Below are positions 18,301-26,668 of a stretch of DNA of 53,206 nucleotides, one piece after another (position 1 is the first letter of the stretch; the number at the start of each line of letters is the position of its first letter). The position numbers and the translations under genes were made by a program. The notes under the pieces are model-generated. The model ran no database searches. It was given only the letters and a program-made list of their open reading frames with translations, and was not told the origin of the DNA. Source of the stretch: Aeromonas piscicola (GTDB lineage Bacteria; Pseudomonadota; Gammaproteobacteria; Enterobacterales; Aeromonadaceae); assembly GCF_000820005.1 (NCBI RefSeq), contig NZ_CDBL01000014.1:1-53206 (forward strand), read 5' to 3'.

Positions 18301-19707
18301 TCATGAATTCACCTCGATCGCCTGACCATGCTGATATTGATTGAAACTGTTCATCTGACCGGAGAGCGCCAACAGGCGTGCCAGCGAGATCACATATTGA
18401 TAGGCCGCAGCGGCACGCTGGGTCTTGACCCCGGCCAGCTGGTTCTGGGCATCCACCACATCCAGCGAGGTGGAGAGCCCCTGCCCGAATGCCTTGTCCC
18501 GCAGCAGCACGTTCTCCTCGGCCAGCGCCTGAGTGGAGGAGAGAGACTGGTACTCTTCCAGCCCCTGCGCCGCCTCGCGCCAGGTCTTCTCGACCAGCAG
18601 CTCCAGATCCTGGCGGGTTTTGGCTTGCAGCAGATTGACTTGCAGCTCCGCGCTCTTGGCCGCTTGTACCGTCTCGGAGCGACCGTCGCGGCTCACCAGC
18701 GGCATGCTGACGCCGACCCCGACCAACCAGTCCGGCGTGGTCTTGGAGGCCAGCGAATCATCCTCATAGAGGTTGTAGTTACCAAACAGGAACAGCTCGG
18801 GGGCATATTTGCCTTTCTCCAGCTTGATCATGCCCTGAGCCTGCTCCTTCTTGGCAGCCAGCAGCTTGAGGCCGGGATGCACCGCCAGGGTTTCCTGCAC
18901 GAAGGCATCGAGTTGCGGCATGCTGTCGTTGATGAAGAGCTGGGTATTGGGTTCAGCCTGCTTGAGCTTGAGCATGTGGCCGAGTGCCAACTGGGCAATC
19001 TCCAGGCTTCGGCGGGACTTCTGGGTATCGATGCGCGCCCTGTCATAGGCCGACTGGGCCGACAGCCGCTCAACCTTGGCGATCTGCCCCTGGGCCTCCA
19101 GCTTCCTGGCATGATCCAGATGATGAGCCAGCCCCTGCTCTATCTCCTGCTTGGTCTGCACCACCTGTGCCGCCAGCACCACCCCGAAATAGGTCTGGGA
19201 GAGGCTCTCGAAGGTGGATTGCTGTTTGAGCACCAGCAGCTGCTGCGCCTCGCTCACCTGCGCCTGGCGAATGTCCTGCGCGGCATCGATGCGACCACCG
19301 GTAAACAGCGGCCACAGCATCTTGACCGAGCTGGTTACCACGTTCTGCTTGGTCAGGGGAGTCACGAAATCACTGGCGGAGAGATTGAGCGCCTGCATGA
19401 CGGGCGCAAGCACCTTGCCAAATTCCGGATGGTTGGCGATGGGGTTGAGATCCATCATGTCCAGTTCCATCGGCTGATCGAGATGGGTATAGCTGGCCCC
19501 CACGTCCACCTTGGGCAGATACATGGCCTTGGCCGCCTCGCGCAGTTGCTTGGCTCTATCCACACCGGCCTGTTCCGCCGCCAGCCCGTCATCCTGCTGG
19601 ATGACCCGGCTCCAGGCTTCGCCGAAACTGACCGTCTGCGCCTGGGCAGAACCCAGCACGGCCCCCAGCAGACACGGGCAGAGAGATTTGATGAACCTTG
19701 ACGTCAT
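18301..19707 (-). CDS. TolC-family outer membrane efflux protein
   Basis: 468 residues. The signal peptide SLCPCLLGAVLGSAQA is cleaved before QTVSFGEAW. Two outer-membrane-efflux repeats follow: MYLPKVDVGASYTHLDQP with long helices to about residue 225, and KGKYAPELFLFGNYNLYEDD with VGVGVSMPLVSRDGRSETVQAAKS and helices to about 440. First gene of the export operon. The substrate of the complete pump is not evident. Confidence 0.9.
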   Translation of the reverse strand: MTSRFIKSLCPCLLGAVLGSAQAQTVSFGEAWSRVIQQDDGLAAEQAGVDRAKQLREAAKAMYLPKVDVGASYTHLDQPMELDMMDLNPIANHPEFGKVLAPVMQALNLSASDFVTPLTKQNVVTSSVKMLWPLFTGGRIDAAQDIRQAQVSEAQQLLVLKQQSTFESLSQTYFGVVLAAQVVQTKQEIEQGLAHHLDHARKLEAQGQIAKVERLSAQSAYDRARIDTQKSRRSLEIAQLALGHMLKLKQAEPNTQLFINDSMPQLDAFVQETLAVHPGLKLLAAKKEQAQGMIKLEKGKYAPELFLFGNYNLYEDDSLASKTTPDWLVGVGVSMPLVSRDGRSETVQAAKSAELQVNLLQAKTRQDLELLVEKTWREAAQGLEEYQSLSSTQALAEENVLLRDKAFGQGLSTSLDVVDAQNQLAGVKTQRAAAAYQYVISLARLLALSGQMNSFNQYQHGQAIEVNS

Positions 19708-19938
19708 ACATCCCCAATCTGTTTGTAATGAAATTGTTTGGAGCCTTTGCTCGATTCAAGCCCGCTATCATAGCGCAAACCCCAACCGGATGGGGACAGG
19801 CAAATAGTCGAGTCCCTCGCTCATTTGACCCCGTAAACTCACCCCGACAATATGCCTGATTTTCAAGCACTCCTGAATTTGCAAGCCTTGGCGCGACGTT
19901 TTTTTCAGAAAAAAATGGCTGACGCTCAAATACTAACC

Positions 19939-19970
19939 TTTTCTCCTGACTAAAAAATGCGTAATATACG
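19939..19970 (+). promoter_or_regulatory. dusB-fis promoter with GC-rich discriminator
   Basis: A weak -35 TTTTCT (19939-19944), 17-bp spacer, a -10 TAATAT (19962-19967) and then a GC-only stretch ACGCCGCCC. A strong -10 with GC discriminator is the hallmark of stringently controlled promoters, as described for the E. coli dusB-fis promoter. Confidence 0.6.
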
Positions 19971-19997
19971 CCGCCCTAAGCCGATGGTAACCGTGGA

Positions 19998-20963
19998 ATG
20001 CAGATAGGTCCCCACACGCTTGAAACTCCCTTGATTGTGGCTCCCATGGCCGGTGTAACAGACCGACCATTTCGTGAACTTTGTTTGCGATTGGGCGCTG
20101 GCATGGCCGTTTCCGAGATGCTGCTGGCCAACCCGGATGTCTGGGATACCCAGAAAACCAGGATGAGAATGGATCACTCTGCAGAAGGTGGCTTGCGATC
20201 GGTCCAGATTGCCGGAGCCGACCCCGAGATGATGGCGTTTGCCGCCCGCTACAACGTGGAGCAGGGCGCTCAGATCGTCGACATCAACATGGGTTGTCCA
20301 GCAAAAAAAGTGAACAAGAAGTTGGCAGGTTCCGCCCTGCTGCGCCATCCCGATCTGGTCAGAACCATCTGCCGGGCCGTAGTGGATGCAGTGGATGTGC
20401 CTGTTACCTTGAAGATCCGCACAGGATGGGATCCGGATAACCGCAATGGCGAGGAGATCGCCCGAATCGCCGAAGATTGCGGTATCGCGGCCCTCGCCGT
20501 GCATGGTCGTACCCGTGCCTGCCTCTACCGGGGTCACGCTGAGTACGACACGATTAAGGCGATTAAGCAGGCCGTATCGATTCCTGTTGTCGCCAATGGC
20601 GACATAGACAGCCCGGAGAAGGCCCGGTATGTCCTCGACTATACCGGCGTTGATGCCGTGATGATCGGCCGTGCAGCGCAAGGACGACCCTGGATTTTCC
20701 GGGAAATCCGTCATTTTCTTGAGACGGGCACCAAGCTGCCGCCTCCCGAAAGGGAAGAGGTTCGCACCCTGATGAACGAGCATGTAACCAACCTGCACCA
20801 GTTTTATGGTGCATATCTGGGAGCGCGCATTGCTCGTAAACACGTGGGCTGGTATCTGGATGAAGAAGAGACGGGCCGAGAATTCCGTAAGCACTTCAAT
20901 GCCCTGGATTGTGCAGACGCACAACTAGAGGCACTCGAAGCGTATTTCGATGGATTAGGTTAA
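19998..20963 (+). CDS. dusB: tRNA-dihydrouridine synthase B
   Basis: 321 residues. Flavin-dependent enzyme that reduces uridine in the tRNA D-loop. The N-terminus IVAPMAGVTDRPFRELCLRLGAGMAVSEM, the catalytic cysteine in INMGCPAKKVNKKLAGSALL, KIRTGWD, AVHGRTR and VVANGDIDSPEKA are all intact and typical of DusB. fis follows after 25 bp, the conserved gammaproteobacterial operon. Confidence 0.97.
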   Translation: MQIGPHTLETPLIVAPMAGVTDRPFRELCLRLGAGMAVSEMLLANPDVWDTQKTRMRMDHSAEGGLRSVQIAGADPEMMAFAARYNVEQGAQIVDINMGCPAKKVNKKLAGSALLRHPDLVRTICRAVVDAVDVPVTLKIRTGWDPDNRNGEEIARIAEDCGIAALAVHGRTRACLYRGHAEYDTIKAIKQAVSIPVVANGDIDSPEKARYVLDYTGVDAVMIGRAAQGRPWIFREIRHFLETGTKLPPPEREEVRTLMNEHVTNLHQFYGAYLGARIARKHVGWYLDEEETGREFRKHFNALDCADAQLEALEAYFDGLG

Positions 20964-20988
20964 CGCATAACTAAAGAGCCGACCGAAT

Positions 20989-21285
20989 ATGTTCGAACAA
21001 ACCCTGACTTCTGATGCATTGGTAACAACTACTCACAATCACGCTGCCGAGCCGACCCAGCGCCCCCTGCGTGACTCTGTGCAACAGGCCCTGCGTAACT
21101 ACCTGGCCCAGTTGAACGGTCAGGAAGTGATTGATCTGTACGATATGGTCCTCTCCGAAGTCGAAGCTCCCATGCTGGACGTGATCATGCAATACACCCG
21201 CGGTAACCAAACCCGCGCCGCTGTGATGATGGGCATCAACCGTGGCACCCTGCGCAAGAAACTCAAGCGCTACGGCATGAACTAA
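20989..21285 (+). CDS. fis: nucleoid-associated protein Fis
   Basis: 98 residues, exactly the family length. The C-terminal helix-turn-helix [30 protein letters not shown] is nearly identical to E. coli Fis, with [20 protein letters not shown] and VNDLYELVLAEVEQPLLD-like core helices upstream. Fis bends DNA, activates rRNA promoters in fast growth and assists several recombinases. The island is inserted directly downstream of its terminator, leaving the coding sequence untouched. Confidence 0.98.
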   Translation: MFEQTLTSDALVTTTHNHAAEPTQRPLRDSVQQALRNYLAQLNGQEVIDLYDMVLSEVEAPMLDVIMQYTRGNQTRAAVMMGINRGTLRKKLKRYGMN

Positions 21286-21311
21286 GCCTCAACGACTAAG
21301 CTATTGAAAAT

Positions 21312-21345
21312 AAAAGCACTTTCATCTTTATGAAAGTGCTTTTTT
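21312..21345 (+). terminator. fis terminator
   Basis: AAAAGCACTTTCAT (21312-21325), loop CTTT, ATGAAAGTGCTTTT (21330-21343) and a T-run. The left island repeat begins three bases later. Confidence 0.92.
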
Positions 21346-21347
21346 AG

Positions 21348-21372
21348 TTTTGAACCCACATTTGAACCCACA
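21348..21372. repeat. left attachment-site repeat (attL candidate)
   Basis: TTTTGAACCCACA followed by TTTGAACCCACA, that is, two tandem 12-mers. It matches the right copy at 23 of 25 positions and lies directly after the fis terminator. Confidence 0.75.
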
Positions 21373-21684
21373 GTTACAGGGACAGATACCTTTGTTGATG
21401 ATCACAAAACAGCTAACTTGACTCACCTATTTCACCTCGCAACCCTCCCCTATTCATCTATAGCCCTGTCCGTCTAAACATGTTCATCTGCGATTCAAGC
21501 AGTGACTCTAGTTGACAAGTAATTGACTACGTTACAAACGACAGTAGATGCGAGCTCAAGATAGCCAATACTTTCATACAACATGATTTATCCAGAAGCC
21601 ATGAACTCGCATTTTTAATATTGCTGCTATACATCACCTTTACATCAAATGAAACAAACGTTTCCACACAATGTGGCGCATATG
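21373..21684. other. island left-end non-coding region
   Basis: About 310 bp, AT-rich, no supported gene. It holds a widely spaced inverted repeat, ATGCGAG (21548-21554) and CTCGCAT (21606-21612), followed by TTTTT on the plus strand. Integrase arm sites may be here but cannot be shown. Confidence 0.5.
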
Positions 21685-22524
21685 TCAGCGACAAAGCATA
21701 TCTTGGATTTCTTTTACCGAAAAAGGTGGTTCCCGGCTGTGGGCTACTGCATGGCAGTTCGGACACAATGGGATCAGGTCAGCTCTCGGGTCTATGAGAT
21801 AGCTAGGGCCCAACAATGAGATAGGAGTCGTATGATGAACCTCTATTATCTCAGTTGCGTTCGGGCCGTATTTATCTGCCATTTTTAAACCACATGCAGC
21901 ACAAGAGTACCCGTGAATGACCAGTGCAGCAGCGCGATTTCGTCTATCCCGCTCATAACGGTTTACCTCCACGCGTAGTAATGCACCTTCTGGTAAACCT
22001 AGCACATCACTGTGACTCTCATTATCTTCAACTGGGAGTAGAACAAGAGTAGCTGCAACAGTTCTAGTAGCCCATTCTTCAATTAGCTGAGCATCGGTTA
22101 AAATATTTCCATCATTAATGGCAAGCATACCTTTACTGATAGTGAATTCGAAATGTCTCCAAGACTCATCCCAAATACATTTCTCCGAAAACCTAATGGA
22201 AACACCATTCACTTTCACATCAACTTCAGCACCAAGCTGCACACACTCATCCAGAATAGTTAGAAATGTATTGCGCCCCACAGGTTCAGCCGCATGCATC
22301 AGGGAAATCAGTTCAGCGCCAAATGCACCTGGACGAAATCGGGAGGTTAGTCTACGCCAGCCGACCTCTAAGCGAACGGTAAAAGTTTGACTTGGCACAT
22401 GACCTGCTGGTGATAATTCATACCAACTGATGCCATCACCTGTCTGACCGGCCTTGCAAACGAACTCAAGACCTGACTTGTGTGACAGGATTTGGGCCAA
22501 AACTTGATGATCAAGCACGTTCAT
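21685..22524 (-). CDS. HNH endonuclease, last gene of the MORC helper operon
   Basis: 279 residues. The C-terminal McrA-like HNH nuclease has its zinc cysteines in SCAACGLK (about 203-210), the catalytic EVHHTTP (about 224-230) and DLIPLCPNCHAVAH. The first ~180 residues form an unrecognised domain. The start ATG overlaps the MORC-like stop as ATGA, showing translational coupling. HNH nucleases are recurrent partners of prokaryotic MORC/paraMORC ATPases and SNF2 helicases. The target could be DNA with or without CCWGG methylation; the sequence does not say which. Confidence 0.85.
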   Translation of the reverse strand: MNVLDHQVLAQILSHKSGLEFVCKAGQTGDGISWYELSPAGHVPSQTFTVRLEVGWRRLTSRFRPGAFGAELISLMHAAEPVGRNTFLTILDECVQLGAEVDVKVNGVSIRFSEKCIWDESWRHFEFTISKGMLAINDGNILTDAQLIEEWATRTVAATLVLLPVEDNESHSDVLGLPEGALLRVEVNRYERDRRNRAAALVIHGYSCAACGLKMADKYGPNATEIIEVHHTTPISLLGPSYLIDPRADLIPLCPNCHAVAHSREPPFSVKEIQDMLCR

Positions 22525-24137
22525 TCGCCCTCGCTATCGAGCGTGTCCGGCAACGTTTCAACCAATTTTTCCAGAATGCGAGAAATCTCGAAGCGCATAT
22601 CTTGGAACAGGGATGCAGTGTCATCCTGTACAGTAGACAACTCAGCTACTGCCAGCGCCCACATCAGGGAATCCAAGCCTTGCATAGTTACACTACGATT
22701 CAAGTTGGGTACGTAAACTTTATGATAATACGGATGGCTAGTATTGATCTGGACTGCTCGGTGCTGTTCTATAATGGCTGGTTGAAAAAGTAAACCATTA
22801 TTGATCCCATCAACAGGTTGAATGAAGACCTCTCCCGGCCGCTTGGCCGATGCAATCGTCAACTTTAGCAGTGTCCTTCCGTGCTTGTTATTAACCTCGG
22901 TAAAACCAGTTTCCCGATTGATTGATCCAATCTTCGGCCCTCCAGCGATAGCCTCACGATTGCGAATATTGTTGTTCGATATATCGTGTGCTCCCCCTCC
23001 CTTTTGGGAGATCAACTTTTGTTGCCCCTCACGGGAACGACGATTTGCCTCACGCCTTGGCGATGGTAAAAAAGATTTTTCTAGCCAATCAGCCAAGCTT
23101 TCATTCAGAATTATTTGGGATTTTTTGATATCCAAATGGAAAGCGTCATCTAACTGATGATCAAATGAAAATTCAACCCGAAGCAAGGTAAGATGGGGTT
23201 CTTTCTGGTAGATGCCTAACCAGTCTGCGTCATGGATCAGCCGGTTTTCCCGGTAGATGTACATTCCTTGCCGCGAGTTAGCAAGCATCGCATTTTTTGC
23301 TGCGTCCTCATTAGGAAACTCTTCCTTTCGCGGCAAGACGTAGGCTTTAATCGTAAATGAGGCTTTTCGATCCTCTCCCATCTCCACTTCAATGGTCTCA
23401 TTCGCCAGTAGCTCCGAATAGGTTGTCTGGAAAGGATCCCATGCTTTAACAGGATGGCCATTCAAGGTAATAGAAACATTGGATGCTCTATTGTCTTCCG
23501 GATCAAGGAAGCGTTGATAAATCATCGCAAGGTGCTGCCTAAGCTCAGCCTCTTTCGTATCCAGTGCTTTATTTGCATATTTTCCTGTTGGGCTAGCATA
23601 ATCCTTGATTAAGCGATCTACTTTTTCCCACAAAACAACAGTACCAGAATTTTTTGATGCAACACGTTCTAACACATCAATTGCATCGTCATCGCATTCT
23701 CGCGTCATCAGTAGTGCCCACTTTTTAACGTCAGCAACGTGGTCAAGATCCCACGTTGCCATACACGGTGGTGTGTTTCCATCAGGGCGGGAAATAACGG
23801 AGAGTCTTTTACAAAATGCGGTAGAGGCAGTTTTTAGGCCAAGACCATATTTTCCTAGACTAGCCGGGTTAGGGCGAGAAGGAGAACCATATTGCATTGC
23901 TTTTTTCAAACCCTCAACATCCATGCCATCTCCGTCATCTGCGATTATCAGACGGATATTACCGCGGAAGTCAGCAGCTAGATCGAGCACAATATTTCTA
24001 GCATTAGCTGCAATAGAGTTATCAACAATATCAGCAACCGCAGTATTAAATTCATACCCAGTGTCCCGTAAACCAACGATTACGCGCTCAGGGTCAGGGT
24101 TTAATTCTATTTCTTCAAAATTTTCATAAGCAGCCAT
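22521..24137 (-). CDS. MORC-like GHKL ATPase (paraMORC)
   Basis: 538 residues. GHKL ATP-binding motifs in order: N-box VADIVDNSIAANA with N40, G1 box IIADDGDGM (64-72), and G2 box SLGKYGLGLKTASTAFCK (93-110). An S5-like second half with FHLDIKKSQIILNESLADWLEKSFLP follows, then helical C-terminal segments. This is the architecture of MutL/Hsp90/MORC ATPases rather than of histidine kinases. Comparative genomics has placed prokaryotic MORCs in restriction-modification neighbourhoods with superfamily II helicases and nucleases, which is exactly this context. Start ATG 24137 has GAGGG upstream. Inferred role: an ATP-driven DNA clamp coordinating the helicase and nuclease. Confidence 0.85.
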   Translation of the reverse strand: MAAYENFEEIELNPDPERVIVGLRDTGYEFNTAVADIVDNSIAANARNIVLDLAADFRGNIRLIIADDGDGMDVEGLKKAMQYGSPSRPNPASLGKYGLGLKTASTAFCKRLSVISRPDGNTPPCMATWDLDHVADVKKWALLMTRECDDDAIDVLERVASKNSGTVVLWEKVDRLIKDYASPTGKYANKALDTKEAELRQHLAMIYQRFLDPEDNRASNVSITLNGHPVKAWDPFQTTYSELLANETIEVEMGEDRKASFTIKAYVLPRKEEFPNEDAAKNAMLANSRQGMYIYRENRLIHDADWLGIYQKEPHLTLLRVEFSFDHQLDDAFHLDIKKSQIILNESLADWLEKSFLPSPRREANRRSREGQQKLISQKGGGAHDISNNNIRNREAIAGGPKIGSINRETGFTEVNNKHGRTLLKLTIASAKRPGEVFIQPVDGINNGLLFQPAIIEQHRAVQINTSHPYYHKVYVPNLNRSVTMQGLDSLMWALAVAELSTVQDDTASLFQDMRFEISRILEKLVETLPDTLDSEGE

Positions 24138-24153
24138 TCTTTAGCCCTCTTTT

Positions 24154-24564
24154 TTAGATGGATACTGTACGCCATGCAGTGCTCAATTTAATTACGTTCC
24201 CCTTGAATTCAGGTACTTGAGATTTAATATGTGAGATATGAAAGCGATCTCCTTCTCTAGAAAGGCGAATCTCGTCACCTGTGATAAGATTTGCTTGACG
24301 GATATACTTTGTCATACGCGTCAATCTGTATTCATTTCGAGTTCCGCCAAAAAACTTGTTATTGTAATAAATAAATGCAAACTCCCAAAATTTCCCAGAT
24401 GAATCGATAAATTTAAGATGAACACGCGGATTCAACTGTTTAATATCTAGTTCAGGAAAAAAAACAAGGATTGACGGTTCTCGTGGAACAAGAATGCCAG
24501 CTTGGTGCCCACCGGTTTCTCCAGTATCATTTGCGCTCAATACTTTTGCTATTTGTTGTGTCAT
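24154..24564 (-). CDS. stand-alone EcoRII-N-like DNA-recognition protein
   Basis: 136 residues. The N-terminal KVLSANDTGETGGHQAGILVPRE, then LFF..LD..QLNP, KFIDSSGKFWEFAFIYYNNKFFGGTRNEYRLTRMT closely follow the EcoRII effector-binding domain (B3-like fold), which in EcoRII recognises CCWGG. Here it is not fused to a nuclease, so it probably acts as the sequence reader for the helicase/ATPase/HNH partners. An in-frame TTG (24576) lies upstream; ATG 24564 is preferred, with GGGA just before it. It sits 13 bp after the SNF2 stop and 16 bp before the MORC-like start. Confidence 0.8.
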   Translation of the reverse strand: MTQQIAKVLSANDTGETGGHQAGILVPREPSILVFFPELDIKQLNPRVHLKFIDSSGKFWEFAFIYYNNKFFGGTRNEYRLTRMTKYIRQANLITGDEIRLSREGDRFHISHIKSQVPEFKGNVIKLSTAWRTVSI

Positions 24565-24577
24565 GAATAATCCCAAA

Positions 24578-26455
24578 TTATCGAGTAGGTGAACGAGTCA
24601 GAGCAGCCACAATGTCGTTGTAGTCTTCATCCTTTCCCTCAATGCCGATGATTGCAGCATCAGACAAATCCCTTTTGCGAGAAAGCCTATCGTTGACCAC
24701 ATCTTCTACCGTGCCCGCAATAAGCAGGCGATGAACTGTGACCGGTAATTGCTGTCCGCGGCGATGAGCTCGAGCAGATGCTTGATCTTCAAGCGCTGGG
24801 TTCCATTCTGGGTTGTAGTGGATTACATGGTTGGCAGCAACGATATTCAAGCCGGCCCCACCGGCTCGGGGATTAAGGATCAAAGCTGCACCACCTTGGA
24901 TACCACTAAACCGATCAATCAATGGCTGACGTTCATCAATAGGCAAGCGGCCATCAATGACTCCAGCAAAGCTACCAAATCGCTTTTCGATATGGCAGGC
25001 AATCATATCCGCCATGGAGGTGAAGGAAGTAAATATAAGCACTTTTTCTTGTCGGGAAAAAATCTCTTCCACAATTTCATCAAGCCGGCGCATTTTGGTA
25101 AAGGACAATGGATCTGATACGCCATGTGTTCCGCTCATTAGTGAGGGATGAGCACAAAACCGCCTCAAGGAAGTCAATGCGACCAGCGTTGCAGCAGCCC
25201 CATACTCAGCATAAATGCGCTCGCGCTCTGCGTCATATGCAGCAGCTTCTGTATCTTCCAGTACAAGCATTTGTGGGATATAAATGCGCGGTGGTAGGTC
25301 AGTCGCCACGTCCACCACACGTCTTCGTAACATAAGTGGAGATATTAGTGGTTCCAGCTTCTGCGCCCCCTCAGGATCATTTTGGAACTGGCTAGCAAAG
25401 GCTTGCTGATCACCAAGATAGTTAGGATTTACAAAATCAATAATTGACCATACATCTTGCAACCTGTTTTCAATAGGAGTACCAGTCACAGCCAAACCTG
25501 CATCACGATTAAGCCGTTTTACAGCCTTTGTTCGTTTTGCATCAGGATTGCGAATAAATTGAGCTTCGTCTAGAACGACAACTTTCCACCTGACCATGTT
25601 CAATAGGCTGTTATCACCGATAACCATGTCGTAAGACGTCACAACAACATCATGGTTAGCCAAAACTGTGGGACGGCCAGTCCTCAGTGGACCATGATGT
25701 TTGAGTACAGAAAGACTTGGTGCAAACTTGGTAATTTCACGGCTCCAGTTCTCCAACAAAGAGCCAGGAGCAACAATTAATGCAGGACTAAGGGGGCCAC
25801 GACCAGAATCAGTAAGAGCAGCAATGATTTGCAGAGTCTTGCCTAGCCCCATCTCATCAGCTAATAGCCCCCCACATCCTTCTGCAATCAGAAATTTAAG
25901 CCAACGCCACCCAGAAAGCTGGTATGGATATAAGGTCCCATTGACCCCATGAGGCACCTCAGAGCCATCAGGAGTAAAGGCATTTGGAAGAAACCGGCCT
26001 CCAGCTGTTAAATCTGTGACTGGTCCATCACTTAAATCAGCCTTGCAGACTGCCAAGAATGTTTTCAAAGAAGATGCGGGGCCGGGAGTGATTCCATTTT
26101 CATTCAGAAGCTCTAGTAAGTCAGAGGTGACTTTTGGTTCTAGGGGATACCAGATTGAATCAACTACAATATGCCCGCGTTCTAGGTCAATCTGATCCAG
26201 TAGTACTTGGATATCACGGAAACCAGCTTTAATTGAGTAATGCGGCAAGCCAGCACAATCTGGCTTCACAACGAGAGTGGGGATAAGGGGATATTTTGTC
26301 ACTTTAACCCCGTCAAAGCATGACGGCATACCGTTAAATAAGGGGTTGTGTTCCACAAGAGCAGAGAAGATTTCACTTGTTGATGGTATATAAACAACAC
26401 CAAGGTCATCAATATAAACTAACGACCGCCCCTGAACTTCCCATCGTGCTTCCAC
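24578..26455 (-). CDS. SNF2-family helicase/translocase
   Basis: 625 residues, starting at GTG with GGGAGCAGGT upstream. About 170 N-terminal residues of unknown fold precede the SNF2 core: YPYQLSGWRWL, Walker A ADEMGLGKT with K206, TSYDMV, DEAQ (296-299), AVTGTPIENRL, then helicase half two with VLIFTSFTSM, LILNPRAGGAGLNIV and the arginine-finger motif ARAHRRGQ (561-568). First gene of a four-gene operon with the EcoRII-N-like, MORC-like and HNH genes. Such enzymes translocate on double-stranded DNA without full unwinding. Confidence 0.92.
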   Translation of the reverse strand: MEARWEVQGRSLVYIDDLGVVYIPSTSEIFSALVEHNPLFNGMPSCFDGVKVTKYPLIPTLVVKPDCAGLPHYSIKAGFRDIQVLLDQIDLERGHIVVDSIWYPLEPKVTSDLLELLNENGITPGPASSLKTFLAVCKADLSDGPVTDLTAGGRFLPNAFTPDGSEVPHGVNGTLYPYQLSGWRWLKFLIAEGCGGLLADEMGLGKTLQIIAALTDSGRGPLSPALIVAPGSLLENWSREITKFAPSLSVLKHHGPLRTGRPTVLANHDVVVTSYDMVIGDNSLLNMVRWKVVVLDEAQFIRNPDAKRTKAVKRLNRDAGLAVTGTPIENRLQDVWSIIDFVNPNYLGDQQAFASQFQNDPEGAQKLEPLISPLMLRRRVVDVATDLPPRIYIPQMLVLEDTEAAAYDAERERIYAEYGAAATLVALTSLRRFCAHPSLMSGTHGVSDPLSFTKMRRLDEIVEEIFSRQEKVLIFTSFTSMADMIACHIEKRFGSFAGVIDGRLPIDERQPLIDRFSGIQGGAALILNPRAGGAGLNIVAANHVIHYNPEWNPALEDQASARAHRRGQQLPVTVHRLLIAGTVEDVVNDRLSRKRDLSDAAIIGIEGKDEDYNDIVAALTRSPTR

Positions 26456-26668
26456 TACCTGCTCCCGTTATTAAATACGTTGTATCATGATATATGAGAC
26501 ACTGTATGTATTTACATAGGCATCACACAATTCGCACCTAATGCCATCATACACAATTGTATATTTAAAAAAGTAACACCCATCACAAACAATGCTTTTC
26601 ATAGATTTCTATATCTAGGCTTAGACTATATATGCAAGGAATAATCTCTTTATTTAGCATCCACTACC

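Noticed and set aside
19915..19953. 12-codon reading frame in the dusB leader
   Set aside because: ATG within an A-run without a Shine-Dalgarno and partly upstream of the predicted promoter; not a leader peptide.
19950..20924. 324-residue minus-strand frame opposite dusB
   Set aside because: dusB on the plus strand is unambiguous; the antisense frame has no recognisable feature.
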